Assembly (NCBI GenBank): GCA_042408955.1
Contig: JBHOQQ010000046.1
Coordinates: forward strand, 9,298 to 73,297
Direction: 5' to 3'
DNA: 64,000 nt
From: CALGSZ01 sp042408955
GTDB lineage: Bacteria > Chloroflexota > Chloroflexia > Thermomicrobiales > UBA6265
This document shows positions 8,976 to 18,057 of the stretch, piece by piece; positions within the stretch are counted from its first letter, which is position 1, and each line of letters starts with the position of its first letter. The notes beneath the pieces were generated by a model. That model was given only the letters and a program-made list of their open reading frames with translations, was not told the origin of the DNA and did not search any database. A program made the translations under genes and the position numbers.

Positions 8976-9488
8976 ATGTATTGGACCAAGAAGCACGTGC
9001 TCGTCTGCACCGCGTCTCACTGCTCCCAAAAAGGAGCGAACGACGTGGTTGGGAAACTTCGCCTGGAGATCGTCCGGCGCAAGCTTGATGCTGAGATTTT
9101 GGTCAATACCTGCGGCACCATCGACTTGTGCGACATCGGCCCGAATGTCATCGTCTACCCCGACGGCATTATCTATCGGGGTGTTACGGTGAAGGACCTA
9201 CCGGAAATCATCGAGCACCTGAAGGGCGGGCCGGTGGTTGAGCGATTGGTTCTGGGACCGCACACTCCCGACGAGGAAGCGCGCCGCGCGTTCTATCGGG
9301 CCGCGGTTACTCCAGAACCTGCCCGCCCGGCCTCAGCGTTCCGCGCGCTAGCAGCCGAGCATGGCTTTGATGAGCCCTGGATCGCCGAGCAATTGCGACG
9401 CGGCTTCATCGCGCGCAAGCCCAGCCCCGACGGCGGTGAAGAGCTGATCGTGGTCACAAGCAAAGCCCGAACGCGCTACGGCGTGTGA
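8976..9488 (+). CDS. Thioredoxin-fold [2Fe-2S] ferredoxin
   Basis: This 170-residue protein has an N-terminal thioredoxin-like [2Fe-2S] domain (about 1-90) with cysteines at 11, 16, 46 and 52 in CTASHC and NTCGTIDLC, followed by PNVIVYPDGIIY, which is characteristic of the family (NuoE/Shethna-like ferredoxins). The C-terminal 70 residues form a charged, probably helical tail not seen in the shortest family members. It lies 87 bases after the FixX-like gene and 25 bases before a PAP2 gene, on the same strand. It is an electron carrier; the partner is unknown. Confidence 0.8.
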   Translation: MYWTKKHVLVCTASHCSQKGANDVVGKLRLEIVRRKLDAEILVNTCGTIDLCDIGPNVIVYPDGIIYRGVTVKDLPEIIEHLKGGPVVERLVLGPHTPDEEARRAFYRAAVTPEPARPASAFRALAAEHGFDEPWIAEQLRRGFIARKPSPDGGEELIVVTSKARTRYGV

Positions 9489-9513
9489 CGGCAGAGCACA
9501 CGACAGGAAAGAG

Positions 9514-10572
9514 ATGGCCGGTTCACTCGATCGGTACCGCGACGGTCGCGCCGTCGCCGAAAACCAGGATGGCTCGCCGGCTCGCGTCGCCAAACGCGAG
9601 CTCGACCTTCGCGTGATTCGGCTCGGTCCGTCGTTCGCGATTCGCTTCGCCATTGCCACTGCGTTGGTGGTCGGCTCAGTGCTGGTCGACCGGCCCGCCT
9701 TCGCCTGGGGCGTTTTAGTCCTCTTCGCGATCCTGGCCGTGCCCCTTGGGCGAGCGCGCTCCTTTATCTTCTCGTTTGTCCCCTACGCGACCGTCTGGTT
9801 TACGTTCACAGCGCTGCGCGCGCTCGCGGACGAGACCATCCTGGCCCAAACCCTCAGCACGCGCGTCTCCGAGTTTGAGCGCTGGCTATTTGGTGGCCAG
9901 TTACCCACCATCCGCCTGCAGGACCGCTTCTTCGGCCAGTACAGCCCACCGTACCACCTGCACTGGTACGACTATTTCTTCACGGGCATTCATTGGTCGT
10001 ATTTTATCGTCCCGCACATTGCCGCCGTTCTCATCTGGCACCGGGATCCGCGGCTGTTTCGCCACTTTCTCGGCGCCATGACGATCCTGCTCGCCGTTGG
10101 CTTGGCCATCTATTTTGTGATCCCCAGCCGCCCGCCCTGGAATGCCCCGGAGCAGCTCGACAGCCCTTCAGCGCCGAACGCCTACCGCATCATGACGCTG
10201 GTTGGTGAGGAGCTCGGCGGCGGAGTATACCGCGCCAGCTACCGGGTGATTGGGGAATCAAACCCGTGGGCGGCAATGCCGTCCATTCACATGGCCTTCA
10301 CCTTTCTGCTCGTCTTTCCTGCCTTTTACTTTGGCAAGCGGTGGGGATACCTCGCCCTCGCCTACTCCGCATTGATGGGCTATGCACTCGTCTATCTTGG
10401 CGAGCATTATGTCATCGACGTCATTGTTGGCATGATGATCGCGACCTACGGCTGGCTCGCCGCGCGCACCTGGCTTCACCGCATTTCCCCGGTCGTGCTG
10501 CCACACTTGCCGGGTCTGGCCGGACGGCACACTGTGGCCGGTGCCGACGGCGGCGCGGCTGTGCCCCGCTGA
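9514..10572 (+). CDS. PAP2-superfamily membrane phosphatase/phosphotransferase (AUR1-like)
   Basis: This 352-residue protein has an N-terminal soluble segment of about 40 residues and about six membrane helices. The PAP2 triad is visible: RPPWNAP, PSIHMAFTF (PSxH) and YLGEHYVIDVIVG. The pattern PSIHMAFT with EHYVIDV resembles the inositol-phosphorylceramide-synthase/AUR1-like branch more than the soluble acid phosphatases. Such enzymes transfer or remove lipid phosphate headgroups at the membrane. The ATG at 9514 is preceded by GGAAAGAG. The gene converges on the metallo-beta-lactamase gene that follows. Confidence 0.8.
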   Translation: MAGSLDRYRDGRAVAENQDGSPARVAKRELDLRVIRLGPSFAIRFAIATALVVGSVLVDRPAFAWGVLVLFAILAVPLGRARSFIFSFVPYATVWFTFTALRALADETILAQTLSTRVSEFERWLFGGQLPTIRLQDRFFGQYSPPYHLHWYDYFFTGIHWSYFIVPHIAAVLIWHRDPRLFRHFLGAMTILLAVGLAIYFVIPSRPPWNAPEQLDSPSAPNAYRIMTLVGEELGGGVYRASYRVIGESNPWAAMPSIHMAFTFLLVFPAFYFGKRWGYLALAYSALMGYALVYLGEHYVIDVIVGMMIATYGWLAARTWLHRISPVVLPHLPGLAGRHTVAGADGGAAVPR

Positions 10573-10604
10573 GCGGCAAAGCGCCAATCTCGACAACCTG
10601 AGCG

Positions 10605-11729
10605 CTAGTCGCCAGCCCGCCCAGCGCCCGCGTGCGACCATTCGGTCTCCACGATGCGGCGGGTAGGTATCTCCGCTGTCCCAAGCTGCAAGGGAAAGCC
10701 GTGTGCTCGCCATGCCTCCGTTCCGCCGGCCACCGTTGCCACCCGCTCGAACCCAACCTGGCGCAAAAACTGGCTCGCCCGCAACGAGCGGTAACCAGCA
10801 TGGCAAATGACGAAGACCGGTTGATCCTGCGGCAAATCTTCCAAGCGGGCTGCAAGATCTGCCTGCGGGATGTTGATCGCACCCGGCACGTGTCCTGCGA
10901 CGAACTCCTCCGGCTCACGGACGTCCACGAGGGTGACACCGGGCAACAGATTGCGCAGGTCATCAACGGTCACTTCGTGGACCTCGCCGAGCGTCGTCAG
11001 CATTGCCCATTCACCATTATCTAGACCGCGATTGGTCGCCTCGATGGTCGTCATATTGAGCGGACGCGCTGGGACGCTATCCGTCAGCGCGGCGAGAAAG
11101 ACATCGCGCTGGAGACGAACGAGCGGATTGAAGAGCCGCTCGAAGCCAATCGTGGTGCTCGGCCGGCCGCACATACCCTTGCCGCACGGACCTTCGAAAT
11201 GCCCTGGGAATACGGCTACCCAATCCGGCAATCGCAGCAATCGGCCGACACTCTCGTATTGCGCCTCGGCGTCACCGCCACCAAAGTCCGGACGCCCAAC
11301 ATCTCCAACAAGCAGCGAATCGCCCGTGAGAACCATCGAGGGCTCAGGGCTTCGTTCCGGATTGATAATCAGGATCGAGATTAGCTCAGGGCGGTGGCCC
11401 GGCGTATGCAAGATTCGGAGGCGAAGCTGGCCGAGCGCAAGCTCCTCGTTGTCCTTCAGCGGACGGAACGGGTAGGCTACGCTGGCTGCCTCATGGAGGC
11501 ACACCGCGGCCGCGTGCTTAGCGGCCAGGTTCCTGGCCCCGGAAACGTGATCGGCGTGGACGTGCGTATCAATGACATAGCGCAACACGAACTGCCGCTC
11601 GGCGAGCAGTTGCTCATACGGCTCAATGAGCAGAGCAGGGTCCACCACGGCCGCTTCGTGCGTCTTGCGTGAGGCGATCAGGTACGAGGCACAGCCGCAG
11701 CGTTCATCGAGGAATTGCTTGAAGTACAT
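10605..11729 (-). CDS. Metallo-beta-lactamase-fold/rhodanese fusion (persulfide dioxygenase-like)
   Basis: The 374-residue protein joins an ETHE1-like metallo-beta-lactamase domain to a C-terminal rhodanese domain. Metal ligands are visible in THVHADH (55-61), HTPGHR and TGDSLLVGDVGRPD, and in PGHFEGPC. The rhodanese active-site cysteine is C309 in CHAGYRS. This architecture is known from CstB- and Blh-type enzymes, which oxidise persulfides to sulfite and couple this to sulfur transfer. The stretch CGKGMCGRPSTTIGFE is typical of this fusion group. A short inverted repeat (CTCAC, 6 bases, GTGAG) sits about 15 bases before the start and could be an operator. Confidence 0.88.
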   Translation of the reverse strand: MYFKQFLDERCGCASYLIASRKTHEAAVVDPALLIEPYEQLLAERQFVLRYVIDTHVHADHVSGARNLAAKHAAAVCLHEAASVAYPFRPLKDNEELALGQLRLRILHTPGHRPELISILIINPERSPEPSMVLTGDSLLVGDVGRPDFGGGDAEAQYESVGRLLRLPDWVAVFPGHFEGPCGKGMCGRPSTTIGFERLFNPLVRLQRDVFLAALTDSVPARPLNMTTIEATNRGLDNGEWAMLTTLGEVHEVTVDDLRNLLPGVTLVDVREPEEFVAGHVPGAINIPQADLAARLEDLPQDQPVFVICHAGYRSLRASQFLRQVGFERVATVAGGTEAWRAHGFPLQLGTAEIPTRRIVETEWSHAGAGRAGD

Positions 11730-11743
11730 CGCTTGGCTCCTCT

Positions 11744-11759
11744 CTCACGCGATAGTGAG
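11744..11759 (-). promoter_or_regulatory. Short inverted repeat before the persulfide dioxygenase-like gene
   Basis: CTCAC and GTGAG arms separated by 6 bases lie immediately upstream of the start. The position fits a repressor site for a sulfide-responsive regulator, but the arms are only 5 bases long. Confidence 0.2.
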
Positions 11760-11892
11760 CGCGGCCGATGCGTCAATATCACGAACATGCCATACCGGTG
11801 TTATGCATCATAGCTGATCGGGGGAGGATTCCCAAGGAACCTCGGTAGCGTGGTTACCCGTCACCACAGGAATGGTCAGAAAGGTAGGAACC

Positions 11893-12588
11893 ATGTGTGG
11901 GCGATACGTGCTTCGAACACCCGAAGAACTCTCCGAGCGATTCCGTCTCCGCCAGATGAGCTTGCCGGTCCATCCGGTCTACAACGCGGCACCCTCGACG
12001 CTGCTCCCGGTCATCGTCGAGAACGCCGGTGGCGAGCGTGAAGCGCGCCTGATGCGCTGGGGACTCATCCCTCGCTGGGCCAAGCCGGGTGAGCGCTCGG
12101 TAACCCCTATCAACGCCCGGGCAGAGACGTTGCTGGAGCGTCCCATGTTCCGGAATCTGATTACGCGGCGCCGCTGCTTGGTCCCCGCCAGTGGCTTCTA
12201 CGAGTGGCAGCAACGCAACGGCCGGAAGCAGCCATTCTACGTAACGCTCAAAGACGAGCCGCTCTTCGCGATGGCCGGGCTGTATGACGAATTTGTCGAT
12301 CCGTCCGGGGAGCCGGTTGCCTCGTACACGATCATCACCACGGCGCCGAACCGCTTGGTAGCCACCCTCCATGACCGGATGCCCGCGATTCTCTTGCCCA
12401 CCGATGAAGAAGAGTGGCTAAGTCCAACAGTCACTGACAGCCACCAGGTTGAGCGTCTTTTGCAACCGTTCCCAGCCGAACTCATGGTCATGTGGCCGGT
12501 TAGCCCGGCGGTGAACAACACCCGGCACGACGACCCGTCGCTCATTGAGCCGGTCAACGGCCCGATTGAGGTGTCAAGCCTGAACTAA
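11893..12588 (+). CDS. SOS response-associated peptidase family protein (YedK/HMCES)
   Basis: HMCES/YedK proteins crosslink to abasic sites in single-stranded DNA through their N-terminal cysteine. I placed the start at ATG 11893 so that the protein begins MCGRYVL, exposing Cys2 after removal of Met; a start at 11872 would bury it. The other family residues are present: N and E in INARAET, the FYEWQ glutamate and a histidine in TLHDRMPAIL. The length is 231, as usual. AGGTAGGAACC lies immediately upstream as ribosome site. The neighbouring genes show no functional link, which is common for this gene. Confidence 0.92.
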   Translation: MCGRYVLRTPEELSERFRLRQMSLPVHPVYNAAPSTLLPVIVENAGGEREARLMRWGLIPRWAKPGERSVTPINARAETLLERPMFRNLITRRRCLVPASGFYEWQQRNGRKQPFYVTLKDEPLFAMAGLYDEFVDPSGEPVASYTIITTAPNRLVATLHDRMPAILLPTDEEEWLSPTVTDSHQVERLLQPFPAELMVMWPVSPAVNNTRHDDPSLIEPVNGPIEVSSLN

Positions 12589-12726
12589 CCGGGGTGTGGA
12601 CAGCCTTGGAGCGACTGTTTCCTTGAACGGGGGAAAGCGATCTGCCGTCCGTAGGCGCGCGATGAATCGCGCCCTTTCTTGATGCGTCGGGCCACCCAGA
12701 TGCCTGACGGCTGTGGGCGGAGGGTT

Positions 12727-12751
12727 CCCACGCGACGAGACATCGCGTGGG
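12727..12751. terminator. Perfect 9-bp hairpin between convergent genes
   Basis: CCCACGCGA and TCGCGTGGG flank a 7-base loop in the 246-base gap between two converging genes. There is no T-run, so it is either a bidirectional terminator of the T-poor type or an mRNA 3'-end stabiliser. I see no gene in the rest of this gap. Confidence 0.45.
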
Positions 12752-12834
12752 GTCTCATCACCCCGCGCTCACGCCCCCGCGCAGTTGGAGGCTCCATTGC
12801 TTTCCGCTGTCAACCACCAACAATCATCCAGGCT

Positions 12835-15800
12835 CTAGGTGACGAGCGCTCGCTTCGCATCTGCTTCGTTCCTCCAATCCAGCATGGAGATGGAGAGATC
12901 CTTGCTGAGGAGCGAGCGCAATTCCTCCTCCGGCATCGGCCGGGCAAACCAGTAGCCCTGCCCCCGGTCGACATTGCATACCTTCAGCCAGTCGAGTTGC
13001 GCGTCCGACTCGATGCCTTTCGCCGTGATGTGCATGCCCAGCTCGTGCGCTAACCAGGAAATGGACCGCACGACTGCCATATTGACGTGCTTGTTTTCGG
13101 CGGCTGCGATGAGGTGCCGGTCAAGCTTGACACCGTCGAAGGGCATCGCTCGTAAGCAGTCGAAGCTGCTGTGACCGGTGCCGAAGTCGTCAATCACGAG
13201 GCGGACGCCGATTCCGCGCAACCGCATCAAATTCTGTTGCACTACTTCACGATTGAGCACATCGAGATCACCGGTCAATTCTAGCTCCAGTAGCTCGGGG
13301 CGCAGCCCGGTCTCGTCTAAAATGGCGCTCACGCTGCCAGCAAGATCGTGATGCTCAAGGTGCCGCGCCGAGACGTTTACGGCCACCGCGATCTCCGCTC
13401 GTGCCCCGTCCGCCAGCCACTGCTTGCCAGCGCGGCATGCCTCGCGCAACACCCACTCACCTAACGGCGCTGCCGAGCCTGACGCTTCGGCAATGTGGAT
13501 GAACTGAGAAGCGGGCAGCATGCCCAACTTCGGATGTTGCCACCGCACCAGTGCCTCAAGCGCGACGATGGTGGTTCCTTCGAGATCGAAAATCGGCTGG
13601 TAGTGCAAGCAGAGCTGATTGCGTTCGATCGCCAGCCGGATGTCGGTCTCCTGCTTGAGGCGTGTCCGGACCTTGGCAGCCATGCGTGGTTCGTAGATCG
13701 CAAACGTGCGCCGGCCCGAGCCCTTCGCCTCGTACAACGCGATATCGGCGTTCCGCAAGAGATCACGTGGGTGCATCCGGCCATTCCACCCCTGAGCAAC
13801 CCCGATGCTGACGCCGATGCGAACCTCCTGGCCATCGAGGCGATACGGCTCCTGGACGACATCTATCAGGCGGCGCGCGATTGCCGCGACGGCATCCAGC
13901 GATTCACTGGAATGCAGCAGCACCGCGAACTCGTCGCCTCCGAGCCGCGCCACGATGTCTTCGCCACGGATCACTTTCTGCAACCGCTTCGCGACCTCGA
14001 CAAGCAACCGGTCACCCGTGTCATGGCCGAGCGTATCATTGACGAGCTTGAAGCCATCAAGGTCGAGGAAGAGCACAGCAACGCCGCTTGACAGCCGGGC
14101 ACTCGCCGCAACCGCTTCCTCCAAGCGCTCCATGAAATATGCGCGGTTGGCCAGGCCAGTCAGCGGGTCATGAAGCGCCAGATGTCGGTAACGCTCTTGG
14201 CTCTCGCGCAGTGCTTCCTCCGCGCGGTACCGGTCGGTGACATCGGCAAGCGTGCCAATCATCCCAGTCACGCTCCCATTGCCGTCAAGCAACGCCCGGG
14301 CTCGAACTTCGCAGACGCGAACCACCCCGGTTGCCGTCACGATCCGCCGTTCCCGGCGGCACTCCGCACGATTGTCTGCCAAGAGATGACAGAAGCTCTG
14401 GAAGCTGTCGGCACGGTCATCCGGGTGGAAAAACTCGAGAAAGTTCTTGCCCAAGCAGGCTTCAACGGCAAAGCCAGTCAGCTCTGTCCACGCTGGATTG
14501 AGAAACGTCCAACGACCTTCGCAGTCAGTTTGAAAAATGACCTCGTGCACGCTCTCGACGACGGTGCGATAGCGCCGCTCGCTCTCGCGGGCTTCCTTAT
14601 AGAGTCGCGCGCGCTGAATGGCCGAGCTAACATGCTCGGCAAGGGCCAGCATCAACCGGAGATCACCTTCGGTCAGCGAACCGGGCTCGGTGCTTTCCAG
14701 GTTGAGAATGCCGGCTACCCGCCCTTCGTCATGAAGGGGAACACAGACCTCAGACACAACGCCATCGAACGCCGCCAGGAAGTCCGGGTCCGCCGGACCG
14801 TACGGCAAGTAGACTGGCTGGCCAGTGCGAGCGACGCGGCCAGTGATCCCCCGGTCGAGGGGAATTCGCTCGATCACTTGCGGGTAACCGATCTGATGCT
14901 GCAGCACTAGCTCACCGTGCTCGAGCAAATAGACGCTGACCAATCGGTAACCAAATGCATGCGCCACCGCTTCGACCACGGCCCGGATGACCGTGGGCAC
15001 GTCCATCTCCCGCGCGATAGCGGTCCGCACCTCGTGCAGCAAATGGAGTTCGCGCGCCTGGCGTTCGGCCGCCTCCCGCAGCTTTCGTTGCTGGCGCTCA
15101 CTCTCTCGCAACGCTTCCGCCATGGCGCGTTGCTCAGTGATGTCGAAGATGACACCTTGCCAGTAAAGGGGCCGTCCTTGGGCGTCTCGCACCAGCACCG
15201 CTTCATCCCGCACCCAGAAATACGACCCATCTGACCGGCGCTGGCGATACTCACGCCGGTATGGCGCTTGCTCCCGAGCGATCCGCTCTTCCTCCGCGGC
15301 GATGCGCTCCACATCGTCCGGGTGCATGATCTCCCACCGAAAGTTGGGATTCTCAAGCGACCGGCTCGGTGGGTACCCGAACATGGCCTCCATCTGCGGA
15401 CTGATATAGAGGATGCGCTGCTCTCCTTCGGCTTGCATCAGATACGTAACCGCTGGAATCTGCTCGATAAGCGTGCGGAACCGGAGATCAGTCTCCTCAA
15501 GCTGCGCTTCTACGCGCAGACGATCCGTGATATCGCGGGCATTGAGGATGATCCCTTCAACGGCAGGATCATCGAGCAGGTTGGTTGCGATCACCTCGAA
15601 GGTACGCACCGAGCCGTTCGCCGCTCGCGTCGCGATCTCGGCGCGCACAGGCTGTCCGGGATGAGCCAGCGCGTCGGCATACAGCAGATTCAGCCGCTCC
15701 TGATTTTCCCGGTCCCGGATCGGATCGTTGAGCACATTGACGTTGATCATCGCCTCGGGAGGATAGCCGAGCACACGCTCAACCGACGGGCTAATCCAGG

Positions 15801-16287
15801 TCCTGACGCCCTCGCGGTTGACCACCGAAATCACATCGCCAGAGTGCTGCACAAGTGAGCGAAACCAGGCCTCATTGCGGCACAGCGCCTCGGTCGCTTT
15901 GGCTCGCTCGGCAAGCATGACCGCCTGCCGCTCCGCCAACGCAATCCGAGCTTCGAGCCACTCAAGGCGAAATGGCTTCGTCAGGTAATCGTTCGCGCCG
16001 GCCGCCACGACCGCGTCCACGTCCTCCCGGTCACTATGGCCAGTCAACACCAGAATGACGCTTTCCTCTCCTCCTGGCCGTGCGCGGAGCCGCCGGCATA
16101 GCTCCAGCCCATCCATGCCAGGCAACCCCCAATCGAGCACCACGATCGGAATCGCCTCATCGTCCGTGACGGCCAGCGCCTCTTCTGCGCTACTACAGGC
16201 GATGACGTCATGACCACGCTGCCGCAGCAGTGCCTCCACGACCTCTCGGATACCGGCGTTGTCCTCAACAACGAGCACCCTTGCCAT
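12835..16287 (-). CDS. Hybrid response regulator: REC-PAS-PAS-GAF-PAS-GGDEF-EAL
   Basis: This 1150-residue cytoplasmic protein turns an input signal into a cyclic-di-GMP output. Domains in order: receiver (1-120, phospho-acceptor D52, K104), PAS (about 140-260), PAS/PAC (about 265-390), GAF (about 415-565), PAS (about 570-690), GGDEF (about 700-865) and EAL (about 880-1130). The cyclase motif GGDEF is at 783-787 and is preceded by an RxxD inhibition site at 774-777, so cyclase activity is likely. In the EAL domain E911, N971, E1003, D1033, D1034, K1054 and Q1110 are kept, but position 1090 is Lys where the AEGVE motif has its Glu, so phosphodiesterase activity is doubtful. Start ATG 16287 follows AGGGCAA. 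No cognate histidine kinase is adjacent. Confidence 0.9.
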   Translation of the reverse strand: MARVLVVEDNAGIREVVEALLRQRGHDVIACSSAEEALAVTDDEAIPIVVLDWGLPGMDGLELCRRLRARPGGEESVILVLTGHSDREDVDAVVAAGANDYLTKPFRLEWLEARIALAERQAVMLAERAKATEALCRNEAWFRSLVQHSGDVISVVNREGVRTWISPSVERVLGYPPEAMINVNVLNDPIRDRENQERLNLLYADALAHPGQPVRAEIATRAANGSVRTFEVIATNLLDDPAVEGIILNARDITDRLRVEAQLEETDLRFRTLIEQIPAVTYLMQAEGEQRILYISPQMEAMFGYPPSRSLENPNFRWEIMHPDDVERIAAEEERIAREQAPYRREYRQRRSDGSYFWVRDEAVLVRDAQGRPLYWQGVIFDITEQRAMAEALRESERQQRKLREAAERQARELHLLHEVRTAIAREMDVPTVIRAVVEAVAHAFGYRLVSVYLLEHGELVLQHQIGYPQVIERIPLDRGITGRVARTGQPVYLPYGPADPDFLAAFDGVVSEVCVPLHDEGRVAGILNLESTEPGSLTEGDLRLMLALAEHVSSAIQRARLYKEARESERRYRTVVESVHEVIFQTDCEGRWTFLNPAWTELTGFAVEACLGKNFLEFFHPDDRADSFQSFCHLLADNRAECRRERRIVTATGVVRVCEVRARALLDGNGSVTGMIGTLADVTDRYRAEEALRESQERYRHLALHDPLTGLANRAYFMERLEEAVAASARLSSGVAVLFLDLDGFKLVNDTLGHDTGDRLLVEVAKRLQKVIRGEDIVARLGGDEFAVLLHSSESLDAVAAIARRLIDVVQEPYRLDGQEVRIGVSIGVAQGWNGRMHPRDLLRNADIALYEAKGSGRRTFAIYEPRMAAKVRTRLKQETDIRLAIERNQLCLHYQPIFDLEGTTIVALEALVRWQHPKLGMLPASQFIHIAEASGSAAPLGEWVLREACRAGKQWLADGARAEIAVAVNVSARHLEHHDLAGSVSAILDETGLRPELLELELTGDLDVLNREVVQQNLMRLRGIGVRLVIDDFGTGHSSFDCLRAMPFDGVKLDRHLIAAAENKHVNMAVVRSISWLAHELGMHITAKGIESDAQLDWLKVCNVDRGQGYWFARPMPEEELRSLLSKDLSISMLDWRNEADAKRALVT

Positions 16288-16545
16288 TTGCCCTACCATT
16301 CGCACCCACGCCAAGCACGCCGCCACGATGCCGGTCGCTCGCGCTGTTTTACCTCGCTCCTGGTACCACCTGTTACCTCGCTGAGCATCTCCCTGCAGGA
16401 AACATGTGGCTGACTGCTGTTGCTGTGCGATAACCCCTCATCGCAGGTAGTATGCAAGGGGCAGAGGCGCGCGTAAGTCACTCGTTAGTCCCAAACTCCG
16501 CAAGTGCCTCTTTACCCACACAAAACGGCACGAAGGAGGACTTGT

Positions 16546-16818
16546 ATGTTTCACGACCGCGAGAACCTGATCGGGCTCCTGCTGCTAGGACTGTGCGCGG
16601 TCGTCGCCGGCGTCTTGATCTGGCAAATTGGCACGGGCAACCGCTTGCGCTACAACGGCCCGGACTGGCTCATCTGGTTGCTTGCGATCATTATGATCGG
16701 CGGCAGCCTGTACGGGCTGGCGCGAGGCGGCGGCAGGCGCTGGCCTAACCCCCAAGCCGGCCAGCGCCCATGGTGGCGCAAGCTGTTCGCCCGGAAGCAC
16801 AATGGCCCGAAGCCGTAA
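16546..16818 (+). CDS. Small two-helix membrane protein of unknown function
   Basis: The 90-residue protein has two hydrophobic segments (about residues 8-26 and 40-58) separated by a short polar loop, and a basic, Trp-rich C-terminal tail that is likely cytoplasmic. The start at ATG 16546 is set by AAGGAGG eight bases upstream. It is divergent from the c-di-GMP protein and lies 137 bases before the ferritin-like gene. I do not recognise the family. Confidence 0.65.
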   Translation: MFHDRENLIGLLLLGLCAVVAGVLIWQIGTGNRLRYNGPDWLIWLLAIIMIGGSLYGLARGGGRRWPNPQAGQRPWWRKLFARKHNGPKP

Positions 16819-16854
16819 CCCAAAATACGCACCGTGTGGCCCTGACGCCATGCG

Positions 16855-16868
16855 CGAGCATGTGCTCG
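16855..16868. repeat. Short palindromic site CGAGCA-TG-TGCTCG
   Basis: Six-base arms around a two-base centre lie in the gap before the ferritin-like gene. The position would suit an operator, but such a short palindrome can also arise by chance in this GC-rich sequence. Confidence 0.2.
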
Positions 16869-16955
16869 AGCCGTTTGATACTTGGCACGGCTCTCGGTTC
16901 CGAACGCCCGTCAGCCCTTTGGCAAGCACCTAGACGAAGGTAAAGGGAAGCAAGC

Positions 16956-17777
16956 ATGACGTCACAACCAGGAAGGCAGACACGCGAGTGGTTCGCGGCA
17001 CTCCAGGCGAGAATCACGCGGCGCACCGCCCTCGCGGGCCTCGGTGCGGCAGGAACCCTATCCTTGCTCCGAGAAGCGAGACCTGCCGCTCAGGAGGCAG
17101 CCGAGGTCGCGAGCATCCTGGCGCCGCTTGCCACGCTCGAAGCGTTCCTGACGACGTTTCTCGGAGCCGCACGGGAGCGCGCCGAACGCTTGAAGCTGAG
17201 CGACGAGCAAGCCCGGCTGCTGCGGGCCGCCCAATGCGAAGATGAAGCGCATTACCACAACCTGATCGCCCTCGGCATCCAGGCAACGACCAAGCGGTTC
17301 ACCCTGAGCGGCAGCCATTACCGTGACCGAGAGGCGTTTTTCGAGAGCTTTAAGCACGTCAAGCAACTCGCCGTCGGAGCCTACATGGCCGCTTCTCGGG
17401 AACTCGCCGCCGCGGGCGCGCTTGGCCTCGTCGAGATCGTCTACCAGATCGGCGCTGTCGAAGCCCAGCACCTCGCGCTCGGCAGATTCTTCAGCGGCGA
17501 GCGCCTGCCGGCGGACCGCGCTTTTGCCCGCTGGCAGTTCCACACAACAGCAGAAGCGCTCACCGCGCTAGAGGATGCCGCCTTCATCAATGGCCGGGGC
17601 GGCAAATTCGACTTTCCTGGGCCTGTCAGCAGGAATTGTCGTGGCATCTTTGGGCTGGTGGCCGAGACGACTGAGGATCAACCACCCGCGACACCTCGAG
17701 CCGTCGAGGCGAGCCCCGCGACGCCCTCGAGTGGGACGCCCGAAGCCAGCACACCCATTCCTTCCGACGAGGCGTAG
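16956..17777 (+). CDS. Tat-exported ferritin-like domain protein
   Basis: The N-terminus carries a twin-arginine leader (ITRRTALAGLG, RR at 22-23) followed by a hydrophobic core, so the protein is probably exported folded. The mature part (about 50-225) is a four-helix ferritin-like bundle with candidate metal residues E95, E97 and H99 in CEDEAHYH, and E169 and H172 in VEAQHLAL. The last 50 residues are a low-complexity Pro/Thr/Ser/Ala tail. Related Tat-exported ferritin-like proteins are widespread in actinobacteria and Chloroflexota, and their function is unsettled. The total length is 273. GTAAAGGGAAG precedes the ATG. Confidence 0.8.
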   Translation: MTSQPGRQTREWFAALQARITRRTALAGLGAAGTLSLLREARPAAQEAAEVASILAPLATLEAFLTTFLGAARERAERLKLSDEQARLLRAAQCEDEAHYHNLIALGIQATTKRFTLSGSHYRDREAFFESFKHVKQLAVGAYMAASRELAAAGALGLVEIVYQIGAVEAQHLALGRFFSGERLPADRAFARWQFHTTAEALTALEDAAFINGRGGKFDFPGPVSRNCRGIFGLVAETTEDQPPATPRAVEASPATPSSGTPEASTPIPSDEA

Positions 17778-18057
17778 ACGCGCCCCTGACGTGGCAAGAA
17801 TCTTGGCTCGCCTTGCGACAGCACGCGCACGACAGTGGCTGGCGCGAAACCACCAGCACCATTTATGACCGCTGGGCCGTTGTGCCGAAATGCGGCCGCC
17901 TCTACACTCTGCATGGCAACCAGCAGGCGGGTTCCCCGGCCACGCATGTCCCGCGGCAGCCGATCCCGGCGCCATCTATGCCATGGACGCTGGCGGGCGG
18001 CACCTGGGTGACAGCCAGAAGCGGCGTTTCCGAGACCTGACCGCCTTGGGAGTGACG

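Noticed and set aside
13495..14091. Open frame of about 200 codons antisense to the c-di-GMP gene
   Set aside because: It mirrors the GGDEF/EAL coding sequence and shows no family motif.
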